Assembly (NCBI RefSeq): GCF_001729745.1
Contig: NZ_CP017186.1
Location: 3,906,001 to 3,970,000, forward strand
DNA: 64,000 nt
DNA from: Enterobacter hormaechei subsp. hoffmannii
GTDB taxonomy: Bacteria > Pseudomonadota > Gammaproteobacteria > Enterobacterales > Enterobacteriaceae
Direction: 5' to 3'
Each line of letters opens with the position of its first letter. Positions within the stretch are counted from its first letter, which is position 1. A program made the position numbers and the translations under genes. The notes below the pieces were generated by a model. The model was not told where the DNA came from, made no database searches, and saw only the letters and a list, made by a program, of their open reading frames with translations. Positions 1 through 11,599 of the stretch are shown here, one piece after another.

Positions 1-372
1 TACGACGAAGCGGTCGGCAACGTGTTTGGATCCCTGGAACGTCTGGAGCAGATCCTCGGCCAGCATCGTTATTTAGCGGGCGATCGCCTCACCGAAGCAG
101 ACATCCGCCTGTGGACGACGCTGATCCGCTTCGATCCGGTGTATGTCACCCACTTCAAGTGCGACAAGCATCGCATCAGCGATTATCTGAACCTGCACGG
201 TTTCCTGCGCGACATCTATCAGATGCCGGGTATTGCGGAGACGGTCAATTTTGACCATATTCGCACCCATTATTTCCGCAGTCATAAGACCATCAACCCA
301 ACGGGCATTATCTCCATTGGTCCGTGGCAGGATCTGGATGAACCACACGGGCGCGACGTGCGTTTCGGATAA
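1..372 (+). CDS. yqjG: Glutathionyl-hydroquinone reductase, C-terminal part (5' end outside window)
   Basis: The reading frame is open from base 1 and ends at the TAA at 370-372, leaving about 123 C-terminal residues. They match the all-alpha C-terminal domain of the Xi-class glutathione transferases (the YqjG family), including the ending GPWQDLDEPHGRDVRFG. The family reduces glutathionyl-hydroquinones in the cytoplasm using glutathione and a catalytic cysteine in the N-terminal thioredoxin fold, which lies outside this window. The segment keeps the family stretch around ADIRLWTTLIRFDPVY. A hairpin followed by a T-run lies directly downstream. Confidence 0.9.
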   Translation, partial: YDEAVGNVFGSLERLEQILGQHRYLAGDRLTEADIRLWTTLIRFDPVYVTHFKCDKHRISDYLNLHGFLRDIYQMPGIAETVNFDHIRTHYFRSHKTINPTGIISIGPWQDLDEPHGRDVRFG

Positions 373-379
373 TTATTTA

Positions 380-403
380 GGGAATCAATTGATTCCCTTT
401 TTT
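380..403 (+). terminator. Rho-independent terminator after yqjG
   Basis: Perfect inverted repeat GGGAATCAATTGATTCCC (380-397) followed by six T residues, eight bases after the yqjG stop codon. Confidence 0.8.
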
Positions 404-478
404 AATTCACGGCATACATCTATCCTTACCTCGATCGCTTAGAAAACAAGTGATTGACTGACTAAGAGGCAAGGAAAA

Positions 479-844
479 ATGGACTGGTATTTAAAAGTAC
501 TGCGCAACTACGTTGGATTTGGTGGCCGTGCCCGCCGTAAAGAGTACTGGATGTTCGTTCTGGTGAACTTCGTCCTGATTATGGTGCTGGGTATTGTGGA
601 CAAAATCCTCGGCTGGGAACGCGAGGGGGGCGAAGGCATTCTCACCACCATTTATGGTGTGTTGGTTCTGCTGCCTTCATGGGCCGTACTGTTTCGTCGT
701 CTTCACGACACCGATCGTTCGGCGTGGTGGCTGCTGTTGCTGTTGATCCCGCTTATCGGCTGGATCGTGATTTTGATTTTCAACTGTCAGAGCGGAACGC
801 CGGGAGAAAACCGCTTTGGTCCGGATCCGAAGATCTGCGCATAA
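479..844 (+). CDS. yhaH: DUF805 inner membrane protein YhaH
   Basis: 121 residues, the same length as E. coli YhaH. It has the DUF805 pattern: an N-terminal FGGRARRKEYW motif, then three hydrophobic helices (about residues 22-42, 52-68 and 78-100) and a C-terminal GTPGENRFGPDP motif on the cytoplasmic side. An AAGGAAAA ribosome site precedes the ATG. The molecular function of the family is unknown. It follows yqjG as in E. coli, but is separated from it by a terminator, so it probably has its own promoter in 404-478. Confidence 0.88.
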   Translation: MDWYLKVLRNYVGFGGRARRKEYWMFVLVNFVLIMVLGIVDKILGWEREGGEGILTTIYGVLVLLPSWAVLFRRLHDTDRSAWWLLLLLIPLIGWIVILIFNCQSGTPGENRFGPDPKICA

Positions 845-878
845 AAAAAAGCCCGGTGGCGCTTCGCTTACCGGGCCT
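842..878. repeat. REP palindrome after yhaH
   Basis: GCCCGGTGGCGCTTCGCTTACCGGGC at 851-876 is a classical REP unit with a mismatched centre; it is preceded by an A-run (T-run on the minus strand). It sits between the convergent ends of yhaH and yhaJ and may act as a bidirectional transcription or decay barrier. Confidence 0.8.
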
Positions 879-891
879 ACAAATTACGATT

Positions 892-1794
892 TTATTTATT
901 ATATTGCGTGAAAAGCTTCGGAATTTCGCGTAAACACCACGATTTGGCTTCGCCCATGCTGTCACGACGCCACGCCATAATAATATCCACTTCGCTGGTG
1001 TATTCCGGGCTGACAACGCGCAGCCGTCCCTCTGCAATGTCCTTTTCGACGAACGGATACGGCATGGTCGCCACGCCCAGCCCCGCCAGCAGCGCCTGAC
1101 GCTTATCTTCCAGCGACGTCACCGTCAGACGCGGCTGTTTATCCAGCAACTGCACCGTTAACACCGGGCGCTCGCGCGCGGTATCCGCCACCGCCACGCC
1201 GCGGTATTTCACGCGCGTGACCTCAGAGAGCGGTTCCGGCTCCTGATGGATCGGGTGACCCGGCGCAGCGACGTAGACGTTCATCACGCTGTACAGTTTG
1301 CGCGAGTTAATTTCTGACGATGAGCGGAAATGCATATCCGGCGCAATGACGATATCCGCCCTGCCCGTCTCAAGACGCTCCCACGCCCCGGCCAGTACCT
1401 CGGTGATGATCGACAGCTGGGTATTGGCTTTCGCGGCCAGTCTGTCCACCAGCGGGAACAGCGCCTCGGTGGGCACCAGCGCTTCGGTCACTAACGTCAG
1501 ATGGGTTTCCCAGCCGCGGGCCAGCGCTTCGGCATCGGTCGTCAGTTTATCCGCCGCTTCCAGCAATACGCGGCCGCGCTCCAGCAGCATCCGCCCAACG
1601 TTGGTGAATTTTGTTCGATGGCCGGAGCGATCGAAGAGCACAACATCCAGCTCCTCCTCCAGCTTTTGCATGGTATAGCTCAGCGCAGACGGAACGCGCC
1701 CCAGTTCATCTGCCGCCGCGGCAAAACTGCCGCGCCTGTCAATCGCGTCCATGACGCGAAGCGCCTCAAGCGTCAATGCTCTCTCTTTAGCCAT
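892..1794 (-). CDS. yhaJ: LysR-family transcriptional regulator YhaJ
   Basis: 300 residues, with a winged helix-turn-helix at about residues 5-65 (LTLEALRVMDAIDRRGSFAA onward) and a substrate-binding LysR effector domain from about 90. It is nearly identical through the DNA-binding domain to E. coli YhaJ, a regulator reported to respond to aromatic compounds and to act on yqjF and virulence genes. The C-terminus differs slightly (ending LFTQYNK). It is divergent from yhaK across about 100 bp, the usual arrangement for a LysR protein and a target, so control of yhaK and of itself is plausible but not shown here. Confidence 0.9.
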   Translation of the reverse strand: MAKERALTLEALRVMDAIDRRGSFAAAADELGRVPSALSYTMQKLEEELDVVLFDRSGHRTKFTNVGRMLLERGRVLLEAADKLTTDAEALARGWETHLTLVTEALVPTEALFPLVDRLAAKANTQLSIITEVLAGAWERLETGRADIVIAPDMHFRSSSEINSRKLYSVMNVYVAAPGHPIHQEPEPLSEVTRVKYRGVAVADTARERPVLTVQLLDKQPRLTVTSLEDKRQALLAGLGVATMPYPFVEKDIAEGRLRVVSPEYTSEVDIIMAWRRDSMGEAKSWCLREIPKLFTQYNK

Positions 1795-1898
1795 CTCGTT
1801 CTCATTCAGGAAATTTGAACATACCGGGCAGAATATCTGGCTAACAATGCAGCGTCCATACCTTTACCATTGATTTAGTGTAAAGAGAGGTCAAGTTT

Positions 1899-2600
1899 AT
1901 GATTACGACAAGAACAGCGAAACAGTGCGGACAAGCCGATTTCGGTTGGTTGCAGGCCCGCTACACCTTTTCCTTTGGACACTACTTTGACCCTAAACTT
2001 CTCGGTTACGCTTCACTGCGCGTATTGAACCAGGAAGTGCTCGCCCCGGGCGCGTCCTTCCAGCCGCGCACGTACCCGAAAGTCGATATCCTGAACCTGA
2101 TCCTGGAAGGCGAGGCAGAATACCGCGATAGCGAGGGCAATCATGTCCAGGCGAAGGCTGGCGAGGCGCTGTTAATTTCCACGCAGCCGGGTATTAGCTA
2201 TAGCGAGCATAACCTCAGCAAAGACAAAACGCTGACCCGCATGCAGCTGTGGCTGGATGCCTGTCCGGAGCGGGAAAATCCGCTGGTGCAAAAAATCGAT
2301 CTGAAGGGCGATAAACAGCAGCTGATTGCCTCGCCAGACGGCAGCAAAGGCAGCCTGCAGTTACGCCAGCAGGTGTGGCTGCACCATATCGAACTGAAAA
2401 AAGGTGAACAGGCAAGCTTCCAGCTTCATGGCCCGCGCGCCTATCTGCAGTCCATTCACGGTACGGTGCATGCGGTGACGCACGCGGAAGAGAAAGAGGC
2501 GCTCACCTGCGGCGACGGCGCGTTTATTCGTGATGAAGCGAATATCACCCTGGTGGCGGATACGCCGCTGCGCGCGCTGCTGATTGATTTGCCGGTTTAA
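1899..2600 (+). CDS. yhaK: Pirin-family bicupin YhaK
   Basis: 233 residues, the same length as E. coli YhaK. The N-terminal cupin carries the pirin signature around RTYPKVDILNLILEGEAEYRDS; the second cupin covers about 130-230. E. coli YhaK is a cytoplasmic, redox-sensitive bicupin without the usual metal-binding pirin residues; its substrate is not established. An AGAGAGG ribosome site lies upstream of the ATG. It is divergent from the LysR regulator gene yhaJ. In E. coli the small gene yhaL follows; here its place is taken by a palindromic repeat. Confidence 0.88.
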   Translation: MITTRTAKQCGQADFGWLQARYTFSFGHYFDPKLLGYASLRVLNQEVLAPGASFQPRTYPKVDILNLILEGEAEYRDSEGNHVQAKAGEALLISTQPGISYSEHNLSKDKTLTRMQLWLDACPERENPLVQKIDLKGDKQQLIASPDGSKGSLQLRQQVWLHHIELKKGEQASFQLHGPRAYLQSIHGTVHAVTHAEEKEALTCGDGAFIRDEANITLVADTPLRALLIDLPV

Positions 2601-2604
2601 CCCC

Positions 2605-2688
2605 CCCCTCACCCTAGCCCTCTCCCCAAAGGGGAGAGGGAACGAGCGAGCCCCTCGCCCCTATGGGGAGAGGGGTTGGGGTGAGGGG
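2605..2688. repeat. Paired palindromic intergenic element, copy 1
   Basis: Outer arms CCCCTCACCCT (2605-2615) and GGGGTGAGGGG (2678-2688) enclose two smaller GC-rich hairpins of the CTCTCCCC/GGGGAGAG type. The same architecture recurs at 18428-18521. It lies between the ends of the convergent genes yhaK and cyuA and has the look of a non-coding extragenic palindrome family. Confidence 0.75.
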
Positions 2689-2694
2689 AAATTT

Positions 2695-3996
2695 TTACAC
2701 CTTACTCGCCATAATCTCAATAATCTGCCGGTCCGTTGCCTGCATCGAGCGGCACGCCAGCGCGCACAGGTTCGCGATCGACTGCTCCACGTCGTGCGCC
2801 ACAATCCCCTCATTACCCGTCACGGCAGTATCATCCAACGCCATCATCACGGCTTTCCAGGCGCTGGTGACGCTGGTCGAGACCTTCATTGCGCAACTGT
2901 TAGACGCCCCGTCACAGATCATCCCGCTGACGTCGCCGATCATACTGCCGATCGCCATGGAAATTGTCTGGTAAGAACCGCCCATCAGCCACGCCATCCC
3001 CGCCGCAGCCCCCATTCCGGCCGTTGTCGCCGCACACAGCGCGGACAAGCGCGGAAGCTGGTAATGGATATAGATCGCCGACAGGTGCGAGAGCATCAGC
3101 GCCCGCGCCAGCCGTTCGTCATCGGCCTGAACGTGCTCAGCCACCACCACCACCGGCATGGTGGCGGTGATGCCCTGATTCCCGGAACCCGAGTTGCTCA
3201 TCGCCGGCAGCGTCGCGCCCCCCATGCGGGCATCCGAGGCTGCGCTGGTGCGGATAACAATGTCTGAACCCAGATCCTGCGCCATCCATCCGCGTGTGCG
3301 CTGTTTATTGAGCGTCGCACCAATATGCAACCCCCAGTTGCCACGTAAACCTTCCCGGGAGAGCGCATCGTTCAGCCGTCCCGCATCGAGGATAAAGCGG
3401 ATCGCGTCGAACGGCACCAGCTCTACAAACTCAAGGATCTGCGACAGCGTGGTGGTCGAGAGCACCTCCAGCGGATCGTCGCTGTTCTGGCTCTGATTAT
3501 CGTCAAGCCTGAAGCGCGTTTCGCCCTGACAAACAACCTCCACCACGCGAGTGTGCCCGCCAGCGATGGTCACCATCGCCGAGGATTCACCGACGTAAAC
3601 GCAGGCACGTGAATAGAGGATCTCATCGCACGGCTCCTGCAATTTTACCTGCACCAGACCCGCGTTCAGCAGTGCTTTGGCGCGCGTTAGCGCCTCGGAC
3701 GACGCGTCTTTCAACACCTCCAGTCCGGCATGCGCGTTACCGCCTGTCGCGCCCAGCGCGGCCGCGATGGGTAAACCGACCATACCGGTACCGGGCACCG
3801 TTACGCCAAGCCCGTTTTTCATCAGGTTCGGCGATACCCACGCCTCGATACGCGTCACCTCACCGTCAAGCTGTCCGGCAGCCATCGCGCACGCCAGCGC
3901 CAGCGAGACGGGTTCGGTACAGCCCAGCGCAGGCTTTACCTCTTCCTGCACCGCGCGAATAAAATGGTTCCATAAAGGATTAATTTGCTCAGACAT
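2695..3996 (-). CDS. cyuA: L-cysteine desulfidase CyuA
   Basis: 433 residues; formerly YhaM. It converts L-cysteine to pyruvate, ammonia and sulfide in the cytoplasm under anaerobic conditions, using a [4Fe-4S] cluster. The family cysteines are visible: ALGCTEP near the N-terminus, SALCAATT, and the pair in [10 protein letters not shown] near the C-terminus. I chose the ATG at 3996, aligned with the E. coli start and preceded by AAATAAGG; a longer in-frame extension to 4047 would run into cyuP. It lies 20 bp after cyuP, evidently as one operon. E. coli cyuPA is controlled by CyuR (DecR), whose gene is not in this window. Confidence 0.9.
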   Translation of the reverse strand: MSEQINPLWNHFIRAVQEEVKPALGCTEPVSLALACAMAAGQLDGEVTRIEAWVSPNLMKNGLGVTVPGTGMVGLPIAAALGATGGNAHAGLEVLKDASSEALTRAKALLNAGLVQVKLQEPCDEILYSRACVYVGESSAMVTIAGGHTRVVEVVCQGETRFRLDDNQSQNSDDPLEVLSTTTLSQILEFVELVPFDAIRFILDAGRLNDALSREGLRGNWGLHIGATLNKQRTRGWMAQDLGSDIVIRTSAASDARMGGATLPAMSNSGSGNQGITATMPVVVVAEHVQADDERLARALMLSHLSAIYIHYQLPRLSALCAATTAGMGAAAGMAWLMGGSYQTISMAIGSMIGDVSGMICDGASNSCAMKVSTSVTSAWKAVMMALDDTAVTGNEGIVAHDVEQSIANLCALACRSMQATDRQIIEIMASKV

Positions 3997-4016
3997 CGTT
4001 ACGACCTTATTTAACC

Positions 4017-5348
4017 TCATGAGAAGGCGAGGAAAGGAGAAACACAAAGCAGCAGCCCGGTAATCACAATAATCACCAGCGATACGCCTTTATATTTATG
4101 AAGTGCGGGCACTTTGTAGACCAGCCACGCCGGAATTAAGCAGCCCACCATCCCGAAAATAGGGCTACAGATGGAAGTGAAGCTCAGCACCGGCGCGTTT
4201 AACACAATCGCGCTCCAGGCCAGCAGGATGGCGAACAGCATAATCCCGCGCTGGACGGCATTTTCATTGATTTTCTCCGCCGGCATTTTGCGGCGCAGGA
4301 TGTTCATCACAATGCCCTGCGTCGCCTCACGAAAGCCGAGATAGACGCCAAAGAACGCGGTCATCACAGCGAAAATATTGAGGATTACGCTGACAATTTT
4401 GACCCAGCCCGCGCCGTCACCGCTGATAAACTGTGCTGCGATTGCCAGGGCGGAAATATTCTGCTCGTAGGCTTTTACCGCCTCGTCGTGCCCCATCGCC
4501 AGGGTGAAGGAGACAGCGTAGAAAAAGACCGTCACAAACAGCACGCCAAAGGCGATATTCATTGCCCGCAGCGCTTTATGCCGCGCCACCTCAACGGATT
4601 TTTCCCTTGAACGATAGGAAATCACCATCGGGCTTAATGTCTGAATAAACAGAATGGAGGTTAAGGTGAAAGGCAGCGTAATAATGGCGTTTTTAATCAG
4701 CAGCCCCATTGGCGGCAGCATGCCGACGTTGGCTAAATGCCAGAGGCCAATCATCGAAAGCCCCAGCGCCGCCACCACAAATAATTTGGTCAGCACCATC
4801 AGGCTGGAGACTTTAAACAGCAGCTTTTCACCGCGCGACGAAATGGCGACCAGAATGCAGATCAGGAATAAGCCGTAGAACGGATTTTCCGACAGCAAAC
4901 CGTCGGTTACGCCGAAGGTGTGTAAATAGGATGCGCTGTCGTTGGTAATGGCCGTCGAATAGACAAACATCCAGATCACCAGCATCACGAAATAAAGTGC
5001 ACCCAATAAGATGCCCCAGTTTTTGCCTAAATATCCGCTAATAACGCTCGGATAGTCTTTACATTCCGGTGATTCCGCCAGCGTATTAATAAACAGGCGC
5101 TGGAACAGGTACATGGCCGGATAACCAATTATCGACGAGAGTAAAAATACCCATAGCCCCATTAATCCAACCTGCACCGGAAGAAAAACAATGCCCGCGC
5201 CGATAGCCATCCCAATACTCATGATGACCCAGCCCGTATCGGTGCTGTCGAATTTAATCGCCTCTCGCCATTCGCTTTCGCTCATTCCCGCCCGCCTTGC
5301 CGCAGGGGAATCACTCACAATCACACTGCTGTTTGTTGCCATATTCAT
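4017..5348 (-). CDS. cyuP: Cysteine/serine transporter CyuP (HAAAP family)
   Basis: 443 residues, the same as E. coli YhaO/CyuP, with about 11 transmembrane segments starting at residue 40 ([20 protein letters not shown]). It belongs to the hydroxy/aromatic amino acid permease family together with TdcC (9172-10503 here) and SdaC, and is thought to bring cysteine (and possibly serine) to CyuA. The N-terminal [18 protein letters not shown] stretch is family-specific. The ATG at 5348 aligns with the E. coli start. It is the first gene of the cyuPA operon; its promoter must lie in 5349-5584, in which I recognise no clear operator. Confidence 0.88.
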   Translation of the reverse strand: MNMATNSSVIVSDSPAARRAGMSESEWREAIKFDSTDTGWVIMSIGMAIGAGIVFLPVQVGLMGLWVFLLSSIIGYPAMYLFQRLFINTLAESPECKDYPSVISGYLGKNWGILLGALYFVMLVIWMFVYSTAITNDSASYLHTFGVTDGLLSENPFYGLFLICILVAISSRGEKLLFKVSSLMVLTKLFVVAALGLSMIGLWHLANVGMLPPMGLLIKNAIITLPFTLTSILFIQTLSPMVISYRSREKSVEVARHKALRAMNIAFGVLFVTVFFYAVSFTLAMGHDEAVKAYEQNISALAIAAQFISGDGAGWVKIVSVILNIFAVMTAFFGVYLGFREATQGIVMNILRRKMPAEKINENAVQRGIMLFAILLAWSAIVLNAPVLSFTSICSPIFGMVGCLIPAWLVYKVPALHKYKGVSLVIIVITGLLLCVSPFLAFS

Positions 5349-5584
5349 TGGGCACTCGCTTATTTTGTAGGGTAACGATTTGTTTTTATAAGGTTCCGAT
5401 CGCCAGCGATTGCGAGTCAGAGGGTGCAGGTGTGAGTTATTGGTATGGGGAGATCATATCCGGAGCGCGGGAGAAAAAAGTCACAACTTTAATAGGGATT
5501 TCCTTAGGCGAGAGGAAAATATTACTTCGGGATAGCAGAAAAGAGAGCGAGTTTTCTAAAATTGACGGTGTTCACAAAATTAAA

Positions 5585-5606
5585 AGCCTCCTCATCTGAG
5601 GAGGCT
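5585..5606 (-). terminator. Terminator of the tdc operon
   Basis: AGCCTCCTCA and TGAGGAGGCT form a perfect 10-bp stem with a two-base loop, and read on the minus strand it is followed by TTTTAATTTTG. It lies 16 bp after the tdcE stop codon, so the operon ends with tdcE. Confidence 0.85.
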
Positions 5607-5622
5607 GAAGATGGGGCCTGTG

Positions 5623-7917
5623 TTAGATCGCCTGCGTAAACGTCCTCGAAATCACGTCCTGCTGCTGCTCGCGGGTCAGAGCGTTAAACCGCACCGCATA
5701 GCCTGAAACGCGGATCGTCAGGTTCGGATAGTTCTCCGGATGGGCGATGGCATCCAGCAGCATCTCCCGGTTCATCACGTTGACGTTCAGGTGCTGCCCG
5801 CCCTCAATGGTCGCTTCGTGGTGGAAGTACCCGTCCAGCAGCCCGACAAGGTTGGTTTTGCGCACCAGCTCGTCCTTGCCCAGTGCCTGCGGCACGATGG
5901 AGAAGGTGTAGGAGATCCCGTCTTTGGCATAGGTGAACGGCAGCTTGGCGACCGAGGTCAACGACGCCACCGCCCCTTTTCTGTCGCGCCCGTGCATCGG
6001 GTTGGCGCCAGGCGCAAACGGTGTACCGCCGCGACGTCCGTCCGGCGTGTTGCCGGTCTTCTGCCCGTAAACCACATTGGAGGTGATGGTCAGGATCGAC
6101 TGTGTCGGCACGGCGTTGCGGTACGTCGGCAGCGCCTGGATTTTCTTCATAAAGCGCTCAACCAGATCGCAGGCGATACTGTCCACGCGATCGTCGTTGT
6201 TGCCGTATTGCGGATAGTCGCCTTCGATGACGAAATCGACCGCCAGACCGGTGTGGTCGCGCACCGGTTTTACCGTGGCGTACTTGATGGCCGACAGGGA
6301 ATCCGCCGCCACCGACAGCCCGGCAATGCCACAGGCCATGGTGCGGTAAACGTCCCGGTCGTGCAACGCCATCAGCGAGGCTTCGTAGCTGTATTTATCA
6401 TGCATGTAGTGAATGAGATTCAGCGCACTGATGTACTGCACTGCCAGCCAGTCCATGAAGTGATCGAGGCTCGCCATTACGGTGTCGTAATCCAGTACCT
6501 CATCCAGCAGCGGCTCGGTTTTCGGCCCCACCTGGATCTTCAGCTTCTCATCCACCCCGCCGTTAATCGCGTACAGCAGCGTTTTCGCCAGGTTGGCGCG
6601 TGCGCCGAAGAACTGCATCTGCTTGCCGATCACCATCGGACTGACGCAGCAGGCAATGGCGTAGTCGTCGCTGTTGAAGTCGGCACGCATCAGATCGTCG
6701 TTCTCGTATTGCAGCGAGGAGGTGACGATCGAGACCTGCGCGGCGTATTTCTTGAACGCGATCGGCAGCTGTTCGGACCAGAGGATCGTCAGGTTTGGCT
6801 CCGGCGCAGGCCCCATGGTGTGCAGGGTATGCAGATAGCGGAAGCTGTTTTTGGTCACCAGCGTACGGCCATCCAGCCCCATGCCGCCAATCACTTCCGT
6901 GGCCCAGATCGGATCGCCGGAGAAGAGCGTGTCGAACTCCGGCGTGCGCAGGAAGCGCACCATGCGGATCTTCATGATGAAGTGGTCGATCAGCTCCTGG
7001 GCCTGCACCTCGTTCAGCCTTCCTGCCTGCATGTCGCGTTCAATGTAGATATCGAGGAACGAGGCCGTGCGCCCCAGCGACATCGCCCCGCCGTTCTGGG
7101 ATTTCACTGCGGCAAGGTAGGCAAAGTAGACCCACTGCACCGCTTCCTGCGCATTCATCGCCGGACGTGAAATATCAAAGCCATAGTTCGCCGCCATCTG
7201 CTGGATCTGGAGCAACGCACGTTTATGCTCCGCCAGCTCCTCGCGCAGGCGGATCGTGGCCTCCAGATCGTCTCCGCGCTCCAGTTTCCCCTGGAGATCG
7301 GCGAACTGAAGTTCCCGCTCGCGCACCAGATAGCTGATGCCGTACAGCGCCACGCGGCGGTAGTCGCCGATGATGCGTCCACGCCCGTAGCCGTCCGGCA
7401 GACCGGTGAGCACGCCGGATTTTCGGCAGCGCATCATCTCCGGGGAATAAACGTCAAATACGCCCTGGTTGTGGGTTTTGCGCAGGTCGGTGAAGAGATA
7501 TTCAAACTGCGGATCCATCTCGCGACCGTAGGCTTCGAATGAGCTGCGGATCATATTGATTCCGCCGTACGGATGCAGGGCCCGCTTGAGCGGCTTGTCG
7601 GTTTGCAGGCCGACGATCGTCTCCAGCTCCTGGTCAATATAGCCCGGCCCGTGCGCGGTAATGGTGGTGGCGATGTTGGTGTCAAAATCCACCGGAGCGT
7701 GAGTAGCATTCTCCTGGCGAATGCCGACCATCACCTTCTGCCACAGCGCCGTCGTTGCTGGCGTCGCCTGCGCGAGGAAAGCTTCATCGCCTTCATAAGG
7801 GGTGTAGTTATGCTGAATAAAATCGCGCACGTTAACGGCGTTTTTCCATTCTTCACCGCGAAACCCGGCCCATGCGTCGCTGTAAGGCGCGACGCCCGTA
7901 TCGATTGTTACTTTCAT
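5623..7917 (-). CDS. tdcE: 2-ketobutyrate formate-lyase / pyruvate formate-lyase TdcE
   Basis: 764 residues, identical in length to E. coli TdcE. This glycyl-radical enzyme cleaves 2-ketobutyrate (from threonine) to propionyl-CoA and formate, and also accepts pyruvate. The paired catalytic cysteines are in AIACCVSPM (around residue 420) and the radical glycine is G739 in RVSGYAVRF. Activation needs PflA, whose gene is not in this window. It is 15 bp after tdcD. In E. coli tdcF and tdcG follow in the operon; here a terminator follows at once. Confidence 0.95.
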   Translation of the reverse strand: MKVTIDTGVAPYSDAWAGFRGEEWKNAVNVRDFIQHNYTPYEGDEAFLAQATPATTALWQKVMVGIRQENATHAPVDFDTNIATTITAHGPGYIDQELETIVGLQTDKPLKRALHPYGGINMIRSSFEAYGREMDPQFEYLFTDLRKTHNQGVFDVYSPEMMRCRKSGVLTGLPDGYGRGRIIGDYRRVALYGISYLVRERELQFADLQGKLERGDDLEATIRLREELAEHKRALLQIQQMAANYGFDISRPAMNAQEAVQWVYFAYLAAVKSQNGGAMSLGRTASFLDIYIERDMQAGRLNEVQAQELIDHFIMKIRMVRFLRTPEFDTLFSGDPIWATEVIGGMGLDGRTLVTKNSFRYLHTLHTMGPAPEPNLTILWSEQLPIAFKKYAAQVSIVTSSLQYENDDLMRADFNSDDYAIACCVSPMVIGKQMQFFGARANLAKTLLYAINGGVDEKLKIQVGPKTEPLLDEVLDYDTVMASLDHFMDWLAVQYISALNLIHYMHDKYSYEASLMALHDRDVYRTMACGIAGLSVAADSLSAIKYATVKPVRDHTGLAVDFVIEGDYPQYGNNDDRVDSIACDLVERFMKKIQALPTYRNAVPTQSILTITSNVVYGQKTGNTPDGRRGGTPFAPGANPMHGRDRKGAVASLTSVAKLPFTYAKDGISYTFSIVPQALGKDELVRKTNLVGLLDGYFHHEATIEGGQHLNVNVMNREMLLDAIAHPENYPNLTIRVSGYAVRFNALTREQQQDVISRTFTQAI

Positions 7918-7932
7918 CAGATTCTCGCTTTA

Positions 7933-9141
7933 TCAGGCGTAAGCCGCAGCCGGGGTGACCTTCCCAAGACGGAGGGCATCCAGCGCGATCATTTTTTCTT
8001 CATTGGTAGGGATCACCGCGCAGGCCGCGCGGGACGACTCGGTGGAGATCACGCGCTCACCCGCGCTGCCCGGCAGGGCATTTTTGGACTCATCGAGGAT
8101 GATGCCAAACACCTTCAGGTGCTCCACCACCAGCGCGCGTATGAGCACGGAGTTCTCACCGATCCCGCCGGTAAACACCACGCCATCCAGACGGTGCAGG
8201 GATGCGGCATGACCGGCGATATGCCGCGCTATGCGGTGGACAAAGGTCTTTATCGCCAGCCGCGCCCGCTCGTTGCCGTCATGCCAGGCTTTCTCCAGCA
8301 CGCGCAAATCGGAGGAGATGCCGGAGATCCCCAGCAGCCCGGACTCTTTGTTGACCACGCGCTCCAGATCCTCGAACGACTGGCCGGTCTGCCGGGCAAT
8401 CCACGCCATCGCGCCAAAATCTACGTCGCCACAGCGCGTGCCCATCACCAGTCCTTCAAGCGGCGTCATCCCCATGGACGTGTCCACGCTTACGCCGTTA
8501 CGCACCGCGCAAATGGACGCCCCGTTGCCGAGATGGGCAATCACCAGGCCGCTGTCTTCGGCGGAGAGCCCGAGAAGCGCGTGCGCCTGCGCCGCCACGT
8601 AGCGGTGAGAGGTGCCGTGGAAGCCGTAGCGGCGCACGCCCAGCTCTTCAAAATAGCGGTACGGCAAGCCGTACAGATACGCCTGCGGCGCCATGGTCTG
8701 GTGGAAGCTGGTATCAAATACCGCCACCTGCTGCACGCCGGGGAACAGGCGCCCGGCGGCTTCCACGCCGCTCAGGTTGGCGTAGTTATGCAGCGGCGCC
8801 AGCGGGGAGACCTGGCGGATCTGCGTCATCACCTCTTCCGTGATCAGGGTTGACTCGCTGAAGAGATCGCCGCCGTGGGCAATGCGATGGCCAATCAAGG
8901 CCACGCTGCCCATCAGGTCGCGCTTCTCCAGCTCCAGGGCGATGGCGGCCAGCGCCCCTTCGTAGTCCTGATGAGCCAGTCTGACTGGCTCACCCCCATT
9001 CACGGAAATAAAGGCTTTTTCTGTGTTGATGCCGTCCGCAATGCCCGTCAGCAGGGCATCGCAGCCTGCGGCGTCCAGCACCGAAAACTTAACAGAGGAC
9101 GATCCGCAGTTAATGACCAGTACTACCGGAAACTCAATCAT
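7933..9141 (-). CDS. tdcD: Propionate/acetate kinase TdcD
   Basis: 402 residues, the usual length. It transfers the phosphate of propionyl-phosphate (made from propionyl-CoA by Pta) to ADP, giving the ATP yield of anaerobic threonine fermentation. ASKHA fold motifs are present: [13 protein letters not shown] at the N-terminus, FDTSFHQTM in the middle, the nucleotide-binding HLGNGASI and FTGGIGENS further on. The start ATG aligns with E. coli, and there are 15 bp to tdcE and 30 bp to tdcC. Confidence 0.95.
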   Translation of the reverse strand: MIEFPVVLVINCGSSSVKFSVLDAAGCDALLTGIADGINTEKAFISVNGGEPVRLAHQDYEGALAAIALELEKRDLMGSVALIGHRIAHGGDLFSESTLITEEVMTQIRQVSPLAPLHNYANLSGVEAAGRLFPGVQQVAVFDTSFHQTMAPQAYLYGLPYRYFEELGVRRYGFHGTSHRYVAAQAHALLGLSAEDSGLVIAHLGNGASICAVRNGVSVDTSMGMTPLEGLVMGTRCGDVDFGAMAWIARQTGQSFEDLERVVNKESGLLGISGISSDLRVLEKAWHDGNERARLAIKTFVHRIARHIAGHAASLHRLDGVVFTGGIGENSVLIRALVVEHLKVFGIILDESKNALPGSAGERVISTESSRAACAVIPTNEEKMIALDALRLGKVTPAAAYA

Positions 9142-9171
9142 GGTATGGCTCCGCTCTTCCTGAGCTTTGGT

Positions 9172-10506
<1,335 letters not shown>

Positions 10507-10513
10507 TCATCCT

Positions 10514-11503
10514 TTATGCGTCAACGAAGCCGGTAATTTGGGAAACACGGGAGAGATCAATATTGCCACCGGAAATAATGCAGACGGTTTTACGGCCCTG
10601 AATATAGTGGTCCAGCTTGCCGCTTAATAACGCCGCGCACGCCAGCGCGCCAGCACCTTCCGTAACCACTTTATTTCGCTGAATAAGCGCGATCATGCTG
10701 TTGCGAATCTCGTCTTCGCTGACCAGCACAATGTCGTCAACCAGTTCACGAACGATTTCGAAGGTTAAATTACCCGGGCGAGACACATCGCAACCGTCTG
10801 CTAATGTGCCGGTAATGCGGTGGTTCGTTATTTCTCCGGCCTGATACGATGCCGCCATTCCGTGCACATTTTCAGACTGCACTCCGATAATATTGATAGT
10901 TGGGTTGATGGATTTAATTGCTGTCGCAATACCGGCAATTAAACCGCCGCCGCCGATGGGGACAATCACGTTATCCACGTCATATAAATCTTCGAGGATT
11001 TCCAGGCCGATGGTGCCCTGGCCGGCAATGACTTTCGGATCGTCGTAAGGCGGGATAAAAATGCGCCCTTCCATCTCGACGATTTCGCTCACTTTGGCGA
11101 TAGTGTCGTTAAAGTTCTCGCCGTGCAGCACTACTTCGGCGGAGTAGTCGCGCGTGGCGGCCACCTTGGATTTCGGCGCGCCCATAGGCATTACCACTTT
11201 GCCGTCGATGCCGAGCATGGCGCAGGAGAGCGACACCCCCTGCGCGTGGTTCCCTGCGGAACAGGCAACCACGCCCTTGCGTTTTTCCGCATCGGTCAGC
11301 GAGCTTAATTTATTAAACGCCCCACGTATTTTAAACGAACCGGTACGCTGCATATTTTCAAATTTCAGGAATATCTCACCCTTACACCGTTCGCTCAGAT
11401 AATTTGAGCGCGGCATACCGGTTTTATAGATCTTTCCCGCCAGTCTTTTTCTGGCGTCCTGAATATCGTCAATGGTCACCGGGAGATCGTAAGTAATGTG
11501 CAT
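10514..11503 (-). CDS. tdcB: Catabolic threonine dehydratase TdcB
   Basis: 329 residues, the E. coli length. PLP enzyme deaminating L-threonine to 2-ketobutyrate (and serine to pyruvate); the E. coli enzyme is activated by AMP. The PLP lysine is K58 in GSFKIRGA, and the glycine-rich phosphate loop is [12 protein letters not shown] chose the ATG at 11503 (MHITYDLP) because it has AACGAGGATATT in front of it; a further in-frame ATG at 11527 would add eight residues absent from E. coli. First enzyme gene of the operon, 96 bp after the activator gene tdcA. Confidence 0.95.
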   Translation of the reverse strand: MHITYDLPVTIDDIQDARKRLAGKIYKTGMPRSNYLSERCKGEIFLKFENMQRTGSFKIRGAFNKLSSLTDAEKRKGVVACSAGNHAQGVSLSCAMLGIDGKVVMPMGAPKSKVAATRDYSAEVVLHGENFNDTIAKVSEIVEMEGRIFIPPYDDPKVIAGQGTIGLEILEDLYDVDNVIVPIGGGGLIAGIATAIKSINPTINIIGVQSENVHGMAASYQAGEITNHRITGTLADGCDVSRPGNLTFEIVRELVDDIVLVSEDEIRNSMIALIQRNKVVTEGAGALACAALLSGKLDHYIQGRKTVCIISGGNIDLSRVSQITGFVDA

Positions 11504-11599
11504 AATATCCTCGTTATAATAATTCATTATTTTCAGGCAAAGTCAGGGTATCAGAGCGTTAAAAAGCGTCGCTCCGGGTGTTTTAAATCATCATTATTT

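Noticed and set aside
5740..7170. Long open frame (about 476 codons) on the plus strand
   Set aside because: Lies wholly opposite tdcE; a by-product of high-GC third positions in the real gene, with no family motif or ribosome site.
7573..8853. Open frame of about 426 codons on the plus strand
   Set aside because: Antisense to the ends of tdcE and tdcD; no recognisable domain.
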